Assembly (NCBI GenBank): GCA_964459995.1
Contig: CAYWOR010000004.1
Span: forward strand, 124,001 to 188,000
DNA length: 64,000 nt
Direction of reading: 5' to 3'
From: CAZSHG01 sp964459995
Lineage (GTDB): Bacteria; UBP14; UBA6098
The position numbers were made by a program, and so were the translations under genes. The notes beneath the pieces were generated by a model that had not been told where the DNA came from, did no database searches, and was given only the letters and a program-made list of their open reading frames with translations. Every line of letters starts with the position of its first letter. Position 1 is the stretch's first letter. Below, one piece after another: positions 19,027 through 29,045 of this stretch.

Positions 19027-19060
19027 ATTACTAAGATACACTTTAGTAATATGATTTCAA
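19027..19060 (-). promoter_or_regulatory. Promoter with inverted repeat for the second pilin operon
   Basis: Minus strand: -35 TTGAAA (19060-19055), 16-bp spacer, -10 TATCTT (19038-19033). An 8-bp perfect inverted repeat, ATTACTAA / TTAGTAAT (19027-19034 and 19043-19050, 8-bp gap), covers the -10 and part of the spacer, the right place for a repressor site. Confidence 0.55.
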
Positions 19061-19216
19061 GTTAAAAAAAAGGGGAGGTTACAAACAAAGATATTGCTTG
19101 AGCGGATTGGAAATGAGATTGCCACTTCGTGCTCTAAAAGACTAAACAACAACAAGAGTTTGCATCGAGCTATGCTCTCAGAATGACGATTATTCTATCT
19201 GAGAAGTGGAAAAAGG

Positions 19217-19249
19217 AAAAGCCCCGGCGAGATAACTCGTCAGGGCTTT
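19217..19249 (-). terminator. Terminator of the tRNA-Val/tRNA-Asp transcript
   Basis: On the minus strand, AAAGCCCTGACGAG - TTAT - CTCGCCGGGGCTTTT forms a long stem ending in TTTTCC, directly after tRNA-Asp. Confidence 0.75.
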
Positions 19250-19255
19250 AATTTA

Positions 19256-19331
19256 CGGGGTCGACGGGATTTGAACCCGCGCTCTTCGGCTTGACAGGCC
19301 GATGTGTTGAACCAGGCTACACCACGACCCC
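19256..19331 (-). tRNA. tRNA-Asp (GUC)
   Basis: 76 nt. Acceptor GGGGTCG / CGACCCC with discriminator G; anticodon stem TCGGC / GCCGA with loop CTGTCAA giving anticodon GUC; T arm GCGGG TTCAAAT CCCGT. The CCA end is not encoded. Confidence 0.95.
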
Positions 19332-19363
19332 TAATATATGAAATTTAATGAGCCTCTTAAAAA

Positions 19364-19438
19364 TGGGCGAAACAGGATTCGAACCTGTGACCCCCTGCGT
19401 GTAAGGCAGGTGCTCTGAACCAGCTGAGCTATCCGCCC
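19364..19438 (-). tRNA. tRNA-Val (UAC)
   Basis: 75 nt. Acceptor GGGCGGA / TTCGCCC with discriminator A; D arm GCTCAGCTGGTTCAGAGC; anticodon stem CCTGC / GCAGG with loop CTTACAC giving anticodon UAC; T arm ACAGG TTCGAAT CCTGT. It lies 32 bp upstream of tRNA-Asp on the same strand, so the two are likely one transcript. Confidence 0.95.
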
Positions 19439-19480
19439 GAGATCCGTTTCTTACCCAAATGGTAAAAGAACAGTGAAACG

Positions 19481-19717
19481 TCAGTTCGTTTCGTTATTTT
19501 CGGCTTCGGCGGGTTTGTCCATGGCGAAGAGCGAGGCCGGAATCAGAATGCAATATCCCAAGACCAGCAGGAAGGGCGAAATCGTAATATCGCCGGTAAC
19601 CAAGAACACAAACCCCAGAACAATGAGCAACATTGCTATCGCGAAGATAGCGTAATTTTTTCCCGTGAATGGGAGCCGAGCTTCATTTTCAATGCTATTC
19701 GATCTCTTCGATGCCAT
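19481..19717 (-). CDS. DUF3098-like small membrane protein
   Basis: 78 residues from the ATG at 19717, chosen because AGGAG stands 4 nt upstream; a longer in-frame start at 19765 lacks one. The sequence LPFTGKNYAIFAIAMLLIV, then GFVFLVTGDITISPFLLVL, has two transmembrane helices and the F-x-G/K-N-Y opening of DUF3098, a family found mainly in Bacteroidota, often beside ftsX or uppP. Function unknown. It sits just upstream of the two tRNA genes on the same strand, with 42 bp between, and could be co-transcribed with them. Confidence 0.6.
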   Translation of the reverse strand: MASKRSNSIENEARLPFTGKNYAIFAIAMLLIVLGFVFLVTGDITISPFLLVLGYCILIPASLFAMDKPAEAENNETN

Positions 19718-19812
19718 ATCGCTCCTAAGACTGCCAATTATAAAGACTGATTTTTGATAATGCAAGTCTTTTTTTTATTTTTCTTCGCTATGTTTAGCAA
19801 TTGGTCTGCCAT

Positions 19813-22131
19813 TTATTTCAAGAGCACAATTCTGCTGGAGCCGCTTGTCCCGGGGGCTTTGGCGTTGACCATATATACCCCCGAAGGAAGCTCGTTGCCG
19901 AAATCGGAAAGCCCGTCCCAGACCACGCTGAAATTGCCTTTTGAATAGTCTTTGCCATCGACAAGCGACCGCACTTTTCGTCCGGCAATGTCGAAGATGT
20001 CGATATAAACCTCACCCGGTTTGGCGACATTGAATTCGATCTTCGTAGTGGCGTTAAATGGATTCGGATAAGCGCTAAGGGAGAGTTTTTTCGGCCTGAT
20101 ATACCCCTCGCCGACTCCGGTGGTTCCAGAGGGATCATCGACGATGACGAGGTTATCGACATACCATCCGCGGTTAGTTCCGGCGCCGTCGGCGGAAAGC
20201 TGGAAGCGGATAATCGCGGTATCCATAGCCCATTCATATAGATAGAACTTATTGTAATGCCAGAAGCTTCCATTGGATTCGCCTCCGAAGGCCATCTCGC
20301 CGCCAAGCCATGGGTTGTGGTCGGAAACGGGGCCGTCATATCCCTCTGCGGGCGGGACAATCGTAAATTCGGAATCGTATTTGCCCTTGCACATCACAAC
20401 AGCGCCATCCCAGAGGTATCCGACATATTCGCCGGCAAGTTTATACCAATGCCAAATTGTCATTGCGGGATAATTGGCGTAGAGGGCGACGGTGAATTCG
20501 AGTCCCCAGTTGGCGTTATTCGTGTAGTTTCCGGAAAGATTTGTCGCCCAGCAAAGGCTGTCCGTGCCCTCGGGACCGCGCGCAAAACCGGGCGGAGGGG
20601 TCATGGAGTCCGGCTTGCCCCACTGCCATGCACCGGGGGGAACCGACACGCCGCCGGCATCGTTGGTATCGAAGTTTGTCGCCATAAGAACCGGCGGAAG
20701 GTAGAAATTGACGGTTACCGTTTCGTCACGTGCTATAGCGACGCCGGGTCTGACGGTGCCTGCGAAGCTGTCGCGTGTGCATGAAACATCCCACGTGCCG
20801 ACTTTGACTCGATCGAGCATGTAATATCCGGATGTGCTTGAAATCGAAGACAAACCGAGAGCCGAGATTTGGATTCTTGCACCGGATTCGTCATCGCGAT
20901 AACCGAGATCGACATGACCTTTAATCACACCGTAGGCCTCTGTGAGGCCGATATCGTCGATGAACCATCCGGGGGCACTTCCTGAGGCGTTCGAGGCAAA
21001 TCTGAAACGAAGGCGAACTTCGCCGTATGTAACCCATGGTGTTAAATCGACAGAGGCATAATGCCAACCGCCGGACGTGCCAGTGTATGCGGGTTGGCCG
21101 GAAAGTGCGCTTCCGGGGGAAAGCGCGGGGCAGGGATAGCCCTGTTCCGGTGTAACCTGAGTCCAAGTTATGCCGTCGTTTGTGGTAATCTCGACGATGC
21201 CGCCATCTGCGGGTGAATCGATGTCGAACCAGTGATACCAATCGAAAATCGGCTGGCCGCAGTCGTTGATGTCCATGCGAGGCATATAAAGGAAGGCATC
21301 CGCCGCAGGGGGATAATCGCCGTCTCTTACGGTGCACCAGCAATAGGGGAACGAAGGCGGCATTTCGGGGCCAGTCATCGGCCTTCCAAGCTCCCAAACG
21401 GGCGATCCGCCAACCTCGAAATCTTCGCCCACATAGCAGTTATTAAAATATGGCGGCGCGACAACGAGATCAGCGCGGAATAAAATCGACAGAGAATCGC
21501 GCAATGGTGTTGTAGTGTAGGTATGAACACCATAACAAAGGCCTATCGTGCCGGTATTGTCTTCGATTCCGACAAATCCTTTGCGATAGGTGGAGGTTAT
21601 CGAGCTGACATCGAGGTAATTGAACTGAACCGTTTTCCTATTATAATTGATAACAATTTGCATAGTAAAGACATTAGAGGGGTAGCTAAGCTCGTAGATG
21701 TTGATGTAACTAACCACAAAGCGCCCGTCCCCCATATCTTGATAGCGTATTGCTCCGCTATTTGCATAGTGGTCCAACCAACATAGCGCCATAACATTTT
21801 GCGGCTGATTGACGCTGGGGATAGTATCGGTGGAGAGTGACGAATAAGTGGTCGATCCGAAACATGTCCAGCCGTTGGTGCAGATTGTAATTTGATTGTA
21901 GTTTATCCCATACCATTCGAAATTCCATGGCAGGCTGACCGTAAGGCGCGAGTCGTCCCCTGATGGGCCTAATGTTCCAGATGCTGAAATATCGATCCAT
22001 TCGAATGCAGGGCCACCTACTTCATCGGAATCGACAAAGCGATATCCAAAAGCATCCGGGCCTCCAGACCTTGCGAACGCCACGAACGACAGGGCGAAAA
22101 TCGACAACACAACCATTACACTTCTATTCAT
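19813..22131 (-). CDS. Secreted multidomain protein with type A sorting domain
   Basis: 772 residues with a signal peptide (MNRSVMVVLSIFALSFVAFA). The N-terminal part (FEWIDISASGTLGP...) is a beta-sandwich often seen at the start of such proteins. Two MAM/immune-inhibitor-A-like modules follow (ending in GWFIDDIGL and GWYVDNLVI), separated by a carboxypeptidase-regulatory-like Ig domain at about 399-455 (VIKGHVDLGYRDDESGARI). The C-terminus AYPNPFNATTKIEFN ... FDIAGRKVRSL ... SGVYMVNA is a type IX secretion type A domain. No protease motif is visible. It has its own promoter and GGAGG ribosome site. Role: surface or extracellular binding protein (inference). Confidence 0.8.
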   Translation of the reverse strand: MNRSVMVVLSIFALSFVAFARSGGPDAFGYRFVDSDEVGGPAFEWIDISASGTLGPSGDDSRLTVSLPWNFEWYGINYNQITICTNGWTCFGSTTYSSLSTDTIPSVNQPQNVMALCWLDHYANSGAIRYQDMGDGRFVVSYINIYELSYPSNVFTMQIVINYNRKTVQFNYLDVSSITSTYRKGFVGIEDNTGTIGLCYGVHTYTTTPLRDSLSILFRADLVVAPPYFNNCYVGEDFEVGGSPVWELGRPMTGPEMPPSFPYCWCTVRDGDYPPAADAFLYMPRMDINDCGQPIFDWYHWFDIDSPADGGIVEITTNDGITWTQVTPEQGYPCPALSPGSALSGQPAYTGTSGGWHYASVDLTPWVTYGEVRLRFRFASNASGSAPGWFIDDIGLTEAYGVIKGHVDLGYRDDESGARIQISALGLSSISSTSGYYMLDRVKVGTWDVSCTRDSFAGTVRPGVAIARDETVTVNFYLPPVLMATNFDTNDAGGVSVPPGAWQWGKPDSMTPPPGFARGPEGTDSLCWATNLSGNYTNNANWGLEFTVALYANYPAMTIWHWYKLAGEYVGYLWDGAVVMCKGKYDSEFTIVPPAEGYDGPVSDHNPWLGGEMAFGGESNGSFWHYNKFYLYEWAMDTAIIRFQLSADGAGTNRGWYVDNLVIVDDPSGTTGVGEGYIRPKKLSLSAYPNPFNATTKIEFNVAKPGEVYIDIFDIAGRKVRSLVDGKDYSKGNFSVVWDGLSDFGNELPSGVYMVNAKAPGTSGSSRIVLLK

Positions 22132-22175
22132 CGAAACCTCCGATATTGATTTTCAAAATCAGTTAATAACATATA

Positions 22176-22204
22176 AATATATTTTGATTAAATAAACATA
22201 GCAA
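22176..22204 (-). promoter_or_regulatory. Promoter of the 772-aa secreted protein gene
   Basis: Minus strand: -35 TTGCTA (22204-22199), 17-bp spacer, -10 TATATT (22181-22176). A 7-bp inverted repeat GCAATAC / GTATTGC (22201-22207, 22217-22223) overlaps the -35 and could serve as the end hairpin of the upstream lipoprotein gene or as an operator. Confidence 0.55.
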
Positions 22205-22245
22205 TACCTTTTTCATGTATTGCAGAAATTCTTTTATATGCGTTT

Positions 22246-23163
22246 TTACTTTACTCTTATGTCTGTTAACACCATCTTAAAACTGGGATCTTCATCAATC
22301 CCAATCGAAGAAACGTCATATTCTAATTTTCCGGCAATTTTCCCGGTAATCCTCGTCTCGAAAGGCTCTGAGTAAATAAGGTGGAAAGCGTCCTCGACCG
22401 CGAAAAGCCACGGTAGGCCAGTTGTTTTTTCTACCTTTTCGTTAGAGACATTCTTTTCTGTTTTAGCTTCGACCTGTGAGTTTAGGGCAGGTTCTTTTTC
22501 CCTACTGGCTTGTTGCGGTTCAATTCCTGCTTGCGAGAAGTCGATATCCTCGAATCCGCTAATTGGAGCAGGGGGCGTTTCTTCGATTGGCGTTTGGATA
22601 TTCTCGTTTCGGACAACTCTTATGCGAAGTCCGGCATATCTTATTTCATTGTCGATGGCTGTAATAAATGTCTCTGGCTTGGGCGGAGGCGAGGCGACGA
22701 CCTCCCAGTTGATCGAGGAGAGATTGTAAATAAAAGTTTCGTAAGTTCGTGACTCAAAGAGCACTTTCGGCGGATCTACGAGGAAAAAGGATATTAGACT
22801 CTCCGATGGGCAGGGGGCAGATATCGTTTTCACCCCGATCGGAGGCATGCTCGAAAAAACCACCGCATCGACCCCCAATTCTTTGCCGATTCTAACCGCA
22901 CTATTAAGCCTTTCCTGCCTATATGCCGCGCAGAGAAGGCCTGTTCTTATTTTCATATCTTTCTCATCGAGAACTTTCATGATACTGTCTTTATCGACAA
23001 CATTTACTGAATGTGAACGGAAAGTATCCGCTATTTCCTCCATGGCGAAGTTTTTATAGGGGGATCTATCGATCATCGCGATAGAATTAACCCGGAATTT
23101 TTGCTTGCATCCGAAAGAGAACAAAAGGAAAATCGATATTGAAATGATTAGCGCTTTTTTCAT
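22246..23163 (-). CDS. CsgG/FlgO-like lipoprotein
   Basis: 305 residues from the ATG at 23163 (MKKALIISISIFLLFSFGCKQ), a type II signal with lipobox SFGC. An upstream in-frame ATG (23211) would add 16 residues before this signal and is rejected. The segment NFAMEEIADTFRSHSVNVVD, then ELGVDAVVFSSM, matches the CsgG/FlgO pattern of periplasmic or outer-membrane lipoproteins (a sensor-like alpha/beta domain ending in A-D-x-V). The rest is a Pro/Glu-rich linker and a C-terminal beta region. It follows the 1924-residue protease gene by 60 bp on the same strand. Confidence 0.6.
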   Translation of the reverse strand: MKKALIISISIFLLFSFGCKQKFRVNSIAMIDRSPYKNFAMEEIADTFRSHSVNVVDKDSIMKVLDEKDMKIRTGLLCAAYRQERLNSAVRIGKELGVDAVVFSSMPPIGVKTISAPCPSESLISFFLVDPPKVLFESRTYETFIYNLSSINWEVVASPPPKPETFITAIDNEIRYAGLRIRVVRNENIQTPIEETPPAPISGFEDIDFSQAGIEPQQASREKEPALNSQVEAKTEKNVSNEKVEKTTGLPWLFAVEDAFHLIYSEPFETRITGKIAGKLEYDVSSIGIDEDPSFKMVLTDIRVK

Positions 23164-23223
23164 ATCTTGCTCGATAAAAAGGGGCGGCGCCATTGGAAAG
23201 ACGCCGCCCACGGTAGATAATTA

Positions 23224-26200
23224 TTACTTGACCAATACCATTCTTCTCGTTTGAGAGAAGCCGGAATCGGTCATGAGGCGATAGAAATAGATACCGGTCG
23301 GCAAATCGCCGCCATTATCGGTTCTACCATCCCAAACTTTTCGATGAATGCCGGGGTTGAATTCACCATCGGCAAGTTGTCTGACTTTGCGGCCGGAGAT
23401 ATCGAAAATCTCGATATTAACCCTTGCCTCGACAGGAAGCTCGAAAGCTATCTCGGTTGCCGCATTGAAGGGATTCGGGACAGCCTGACGAAGCGCAAAT
23501 TCGCTCGGAAGTGCACTCGAAGAAATTTTGTATGTGCCGGAATTGAGAGCGAGAGTCTTGCCGTCGGTTAGTTCGATAGCTTTATCGCCGTCGTTAAGGA
23601 AGAAACGGACTCCGGATGCGTTTCTAACTGTTAACTCCACCGAAGATTCCAGCATGAGCGTCCATTCGCCACTTTCCTTTATGGAAATAAGACACGGCAG
23701 GCCTTCTTCCACGAGATAAGCCGGCGCGGAGGACTGGAAGGGGGCTGTCGGGGGTCTGTAGCCTATTATCCTCTCCCCTATTCCGAAATTCAGCTCGGAA
23801 TTGCCGAAAGCGAGTGTCATCGCAGAATAATCTGGTTCCGGACGCCGCTTTCCACCCGAACCAATGGACATATTACAGATATTCGAGGTTAACGCCCAAT
23901 ATCCCTTTCCTGCTTCGAAGCTGGTAGCATTGTAATAATCAGCACCGTTCCATCCGAAGAAATTGCCGGTAATGAAGAAATCGGGTGTAAATACTGCCGA
24001 TGCAAAGGGGACTGGAGAATCGGAGTAAATTCCGCCAACCTGATTCCATCCGCGGCCAAGGGGTGTATTTAGGCTGTATATCGGCGGCGCATTATGGGTG
24101 ATCGTGGTATCCGCGAAATAGAGCACAAAGTATCCCTTGCCGGGGAAAATCGAATCCGCGGCAACATAATCCGAGGCCGAGGGGTCGTAGGTAAATACGT
24201 TACCAATTCGACCGGGGAAGACACTCGCGGCAGTATTGTTCTCGATATCGACAGGAAGGGAAACGAGATTCCATCCACGGGTCATATTGTAGGTTATCAC
24301 GACATTCTCCGGACCGAAAAGCTCGAAGAAATCATCGAGAATTCGCATCACGAATTCCTGTTTCGTGGATGGCGCGGTTGTATCTATCATTGCAGAAAGC
24401 GGAACTGTCGAGAAAACAGTATTAAACCCGAGACCCTTTTTACCGCATACAGCAGGCCCCGAGCTTGTGCCGTTGTTAACATAGGCGAGGATGGAATCAG
24501 CATAAAGCCTATCCGGCCAAAGGTCGAAACTGCCGAAGGGGCTGGATATCAACATACTGATGCTGTTGAAAGGCCCGCCATAATAGCCCGCAAACTCGGC
24601 GACTTGCCGATTGGAGATGTTCCAGTTGTCCTGAATAACTGAATCGAGACCGAACTGAACAGCCGGGAAGCTCGATGGGCTGAAACCTGCGCGGTAACGA
24701 TCCCAAAGATAATCCTGCGAGAAGAGCGCAAGATTTCCACCGGCCGAAAGGTAGTTCTCCAGAAGGCTTTCGTCGGCTGGAGTTAATGTGGTGCTGTCCG
24801 ATGAAAGGATTCCTGTCCACCAGAACACCGCCTCATGCGCCGCAAGGGTCGCGAGACTCGGTCTGTCGCCGTAAGGAGTCGAGATGTCATAGCCGTTAAA
24901 GGGAATATCGGCGTCGAGCATGGCTTTGATATAGGCCCATGATTCGTCGATTCCACCGGCCCAAGAACTGCCATCATCATCGACAAGCATAACCAACGCG
25001 TCGGGATCGTAGGTCTTCGGATAGGCCATAACATAAGCAGAGCGTTCCGAAATGCCGTGCGATTGGTGAGTTTTGATATAATATGCCCACCAACGGTCAT
25101 TGGTTACAGAGGCATCGACCCAGCTATTGCTGTCGCCGGGTGCTGAGGCTATGAGTGTGAATGTGGTGGTGTCATCCAAATCATCCGTGCGGTAAATGTC
25201 GTAGAAATCGACCGTTGTTCCCTCCATTGGGCGAGGTCTCGGGGTTGAACCCAAAGGCACAGGCGAGGCGTGGCGGTTGTGACGGCGAATTTCGGCGACC
25301 TCGGTTTCCGGTCTCATCGGCCTTCCGGCATAAGCGAAATACTCGACATAGGCCTCGATAAGGAAATCTGCCATCTCGACATCCCACATGCCGTTCGAAG
25401 CATCGTAAACCTTGCTTGGAGTCGGTCTGTCTATCGGCATGCTGTTGTCCTGAATGATGCTGGGGTGAGTTGTCAGATGCAGAACTCCTACATGGATTTT
25501 ATCACCGGGGAGCAATTGGAAAGAGCGCCCGAGGCTATCGAGGTTAATATTTGTGAAGGTAATTCCAGCGGTCGGGCTGTAAGGTGTAGGTGATATAATA
25601 ACAGGGGTAATCATTTCCTCCGAGAAATCGGGATAGCCCGAGCCGTCATCCGGCCAGATGTGGAATTCGATATTATCGTAGATTTCGGTAGAATCGTAGA
25701 AAGCAATTCTAACAGTTTTCAGGGTGCATGGCGCCCAGATATCGAATTTATGACACTCGACTGAACCTGCGCTGAGACGAGAGCGATACCAATACATCGA
25801 ATCCGGCTCCCAATCCACGAGCCACTCATTCGTGCCGGGACTTCCCACAGGACCGAGCCAATTGAGTGTAACGCGGCCATCCTGGAAACTTCTAGCCGAA
25901 ACGAATCGCGGCGGCTTAACCGGTAGATTAAGAGGAACGAGGTTGAAATTCTGGACAATGTTATTTCCAACCGAAACGAGCGTGGCGACGGGATCATACC
26001 ATATACGACTGGCTGTAACAATGTAATTACCGGGTTGAAGCGAGTCGATTGAGAAATAACCTGAAGCATCGGTTGTATCCGAAACTCCGAGACTTTGAAT
26101 GCTAACTACGCTTCCCGATAAATCCGTTGGAGCAGGACTTCCGCCGGTTCCACCGGCAAGAGTAACCCTTCCTGAGATTCTGTATCTTTCGGTCGAGTCA

Positions 26201-28998
26201 ACATACTCGACAATTGCGCCGATATAGAATACACCGGTATCCGGATGGAACCAGAAATTAAGGCTGTCGTTATACAGAAACTCATTTTCAGTTGAGGGTA
26301 TCGGTTGATGAACGACAAACTCCCTGCCGGTATGCTGTTTCATCGACACGACAAAAGAGCCGTTGACATATTGGTCATAGTCCTCGACATCATAGACATA
26401 GTATGTCCAGCCGGTGTCTCCGGCAAACCCGCACGGTTCTTCAACACGCGGAAGGAGTTCGCCGACGATGCGGTTATCCTGCCAGTGATGAAGTCCGGGA
26501 CGGTATGCACCGAGCCCCTGAGTGAAAATACCGTAAACAAGGCTTATGAGCTTAGCCGGTCTATCTACATTAAGGACTTCCGCCCAGCCGTCGGCCCACC
26601 AGATTCCGAGACTCATCGCAGAGGTATCGGCATTCATAATAAGCTCGTAACCGTCGCCACTGCCGCCACCGCCGCCGGGTGTAGCACTCGCCTGATTTGA
26701 AGGACCGGATTCACCGCCGGCATACTGCGCTGTAACGACATAATAGTAGCTTGTCCCGTCGAAAACGCTCATGTCGGTGAATTCTTCGGCAGTAGGGGTT
26801 CCGATTACGGTCGTCCAGGGGCCGCCGGGAGTAAGGCTTCGATAGACTTTGTAGTTCGTAGGCGGTTCTGCGGGACGATATGTTGGTGCACCGCCATAGA
26901 ATGGTTCATCGAAAATCACAGGCGCATCAGGATATCCGGCAAATTCATATCCACCGTATGGTTCGAGCGGTCTAAGACCGCTTCCCGGTTCGATAGCAAA
27001 GAATCTCGCGCCGATTTTGACTATCGCGCGTAAAAGCAAATCGCTGGGAAGACCATAGAGCAATGAATCGTCAACAATGGCATAACTTCTTCCGGTCGTG
27101 CTTGTGTCATCGACTAAAAGGCCGGTTGCGCCATCTCCTGTGCGACCGATTCCAATGAAAAAATCGCCGGCGGGAAGAGCTATTCCCTCGCCATAAATAT
27201 TGTAATTGTTCCAATTTCCGGCGGTGGGCATTACAGTGCGCATGGTTCCAATTTCGAGGCCGGGACTAATCCCGCCCGATTCGCCCCAAACATAGATGCC
27301 AACATTGGAATAAGTGCCGCTGTTGCTATACGGCCAGAATTTGACCGTCTTAAGCGTGCATGGCGAGGTGGTCGTAAACATGACATATTCGATTATGTCG
27401 GTTGAACCGAAGGCTGTCGAAGGGTAATATCCGACGCCGGTTCCGTCATCATAGAATATTTCTTCTTCGCCTGAAGTTCCGCCACCGATTGGAGGATCCC
27501 AAACAAGCGGGACATTTCCCGATACTCCGCTTGTCGCAACAAGGTTCCTCGGAGGATTATGGGTGGGGATGATTGTATCGAAAACGGCGGAGTAGGCGAA
27601 TGTCCATCCGGTTCCCGAGGTCGAAAGCTGTCCGACTATCATGTAGATATTCGCAAACAACGAATAAATCGAATCAGGAATCGAGACATAGCCATAACCA
27701 TATGCATCGAGAGGTATATCCATTACGGCGTAAGAGCTAACTCCGGGGAAAATCAACTGAGCCGACCAAACACCGCCGTCCTGACCATCGAAGGTAATAG
27801 AGAAAGGCCCCGAAGCACCGGCGGGGATGTTGAATTGGAAGTAATTTGAAGCAAGATGATCCGGCCAGCGCGTGCTTCCGCCGCCTGTAACAGGATATTC
27901 GCTGGGATAGACTACATCTTCGATACGAATATCGGGAAATAAAGCGCGTTCGGCATAGTGCCCAAGCGCAGATCTGCTTCCGGTAAATAGGTTCCACTGG
28001 AAAAACTCTTTGAAAACATTATTTCTTGAAGAGCCATTATCCGCGGCAACAGCCTGAATGGCAGACGTAACATTAACCCATTTGCACTGCTCCCATATAT
28101 CGTGCATTGTTTCGTCGCCGAATTCACTTACCATATATGTCGCGAGGAGATAACTGCCGTATTCGTGGGAGCCGTTGTAGGTTGTAATTGTAACTTCTGG
28201 GTTATTGAAGAATACCGGCAGATAGGAATGTTCGTCGTTATATGTCGGATACATATCGTCTTCGATCCAAACGGATGAAACCTCGAAGAACCACGGCGCG
28301 GCGCCAACATTATATCCCATTTGGAAACCGTGAAACATCTCATGCACCGCGGTGGACTGCATAAGCTGAAGCGGAGTATAGCTGTAAGCAGAATAACTAT
28401 TGCGCATATTGATGAAGCTGGTGGCATCGTTCCATGGGGTTCCCGGGACGCTCGCTTCAGGTTCGCAATATCCGAGAATTCCCGCAGACAGATTGCGGAT
28501 ATAGACGTCATATCTCGAATCGCCGCCAGCAGAGCCGTCGGAAGGAGGAGTTGCGAAACCGAGAGCTACGATATGACTCCATGAGGCCTCGAAAGCCGCC
28601 GCCATTTGCGAGACAAATGTTGTTGTAGTAGCATCGCCACCAGTTAGTGTATAGTGGAACTTAAAATGGGTCGTTGTGTGGCTTTGAGTAAGCCCCCATG
28701 GGCGAGCCATCATAGGGCGAAGACGCTCGAGGGTCTCTTCGGAAACCTCTTCGAGATAGTTGTAGGCTTCCACAAGCGGAAGAGTTCCGCTTCGCCCGGT
28801 TTGAAGCGAGCGGTATTCCTCGCTCATCTGTTCGGGCGATTTTACGCTGTAAATCAGATTCTCAACGTATGTATCGACCGAAATAAGACCCGATGAATAA
28901 TCTTGGACGAGAGCTTTGTAAGCACTCTCACCCGAATTCCGGGCGAAAAGGGAGCCGATAATCACGAGCAGAATCGCTACTGTTGCTAATCTTCTCAT
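23224..28998 (-). CDS. Giant secreted zinc metalloprotease with type A sorting domain
   Basis: 1924 residues. Signal peptide (MRRLATVAILLVIIGSLFA), then a gluzincin-like catalytic region with HEMFHGFQ at 219-226 (HExxH) and a downstream Glu in WFFEVSSVWIEDD as probable third ligand, as in MXAN_6640-type putative metalloproteases. After it come several fibronectin III-like and CarboxypepD_reg-like modules (SGRVTLAGGTGG ... DASGYFSIDSLQPG). A flavodoxin-like DUF4350/GATase-type segment follows (MLVDDDGSSWAGG ... YLSAGGNLALFSQ). The C-terminus VPNPFNAATEIAFEL ... FDISGRKVRQL ... GIYFYRL is a type A sorting domain. GGAGGAAG precedes the ATG. Only 47 bp separates it from dgt, so they may be co-transcribed. 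Confidence 0.8.
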   Translation of the reverse strand: MRRLATVAILLVIIGSLFARNSGESAYKALVQDYSSGLISVDTYVENLIYSVKSPEQMSEEYRSLQTGRSGTLPLVEAYNYLEEVSEETLERLRPMMARPWGLTQSHTTTHFKFHYTLTGGDATTTTFVSQMAAAFEASWSHIVALGFATPPSDGSAGGDSRYDVYIRNLSAGILGYCEPEASVPGTPWNDATSFINMRNSYSAYSYTPLQLMQSTAVHEMFHGFQMGYNVGAAPWFFEVSSVWIEDDMYPTYNDEHSYLPVFFNNPEVTITTYNGSHEYGSYLLATYMVSEFGDETMHDIWEQCKWVNVTSAIQAVAADNGSSRNNVFKEFFQWNLFTGSRSALGHYAERALFPDIRIEDVVYPSEYPVTGGGSTRWPDHLASNYFQFNIPAGASGPFSITFDGQDGGVWSAQLIFPGVSSYAVMDIPLDAYGYGYVSIPDSIYSLFANIYMIVGQLSTSGTGWTFAYSAVFDTIIPTHNPPRNLVATSGVSGNVPLVWDPPIGGGTSGEEEIFYDDGTGVGYYPSTAFGSTDIIEYVMFTTTSPCTLKTVKFWPYSNSGTYSNVGIYVWGESGGISPGLEIGTMRTVMPTAGNWNNYNIYGEGIALPAGDFFIGIGRTGDGATGLLVDDTSTTGRSYAIVDDSLLYGLPSDLLLRAIVKIGARFFAIEPGSGLRPLEPYGGYEFAGYPDAPVIFDEPFYGGAPTYRPAEPPTNYKVYRSLTPGGPWTTVIGTPTAEEFTDMSVFDGTSYYYVVTAQYAGGESGPSNQASATPGGGGGSGDGYELIMNADTSAMSLGIWWADGWAEVLNVDRPAKLISLVYGIFTQGLGAYRPGLHHWQDNRIVGELLPRVEEPCGFAGDTGWTYYVYDVEDYDQYVNGSFVVSMKQHTGREFVVHQPIPSTENEFLYNDSLNFWFHPDTGVFYIGAIVEYVDSTERYRISGRVTLAGGTGGSPAPTDLSGSVVSIQSLGVSDTTDASGYFSIDSLQPGNYIVTASRIWYDPVATLVSVGNNIVQNFNLVPLNLPVKPPRFVSARSFQDGRVTLNWLGPVGSPGTNEWLVDWEPDSMYWYRSRLSAGSVECHKFDIWAPCTLKTVRIAFYDSTEIYDNIEFHIWPDDGSGYPDFSEEMITPVIISPTPYSPTAGITFTNINLDSLGRSFQLLPGDKIHVGVLHLTTHPSIIQDNSMPIDRPTPSKVYDASNGMWDVEMADFLIEAYVEYFAYAGRPMRPETEVAEIRRHNRHASPVPLGSTPRPRPMEGTTVDFYDIYRTDDLDDTTTFTLIASAPGDSNSWVDASVTNDRWWAYYIKTHQSHGISERSAYVMAYPKTYDPDALVMLVDDDGSSWAGGIDESWAYIKAMLDADIPFNGYDISTPYGDRPSLATLAAHEAVFWWTGILSSDSTTLTPADESLLENYLSAGGNLALFSQDYLWDRYRAGFSPSSFPAVQFGLDSVIQDNWNISNRQVAEFAGYYGGPFNSISMLISSPFGSFDLWPDRLYADSILAYVNNGTSSGPAVCGKKGLGFNTVFSTVPLSAMIDTTAPSTKQEFVMRILDDFFELFGPENVVITYNMTRGWNLVSLPVDIENNTAASVFPGRIGNVFTYDPSASDYVAADSIFPGKGYFVLYFADTTITHNAPPIYSLNTPLGRGWNQVGGIYSDSPVPFASAVFTPDFFITGNFFGWNGADYYNATSFEAGKGYWALTSNICNMSIGSGGKRRPEPDYSAMTLAFGNSELNFGIGERIIGYRPPTAPFQSSAPAYLVEEGLPCLISIKESGEWTLMLESSVELTVRNASGVRFFLNDGDKAIELTDGKTLALNSGTYKISSSALPSEFALRQAVPNPFNAATEIAFELPVEARVNIEIFDISGRKVRQLADGEFNPGIHRKVWDGRTDNGGDLPTGIYFYRLMTDSGFSQTRRMVLVK

Positions 28999-29045
28999 TC
29001 TTCCTCCTTGTTTTCTATTAATTTCATGATGTTATATTTTCTCTA

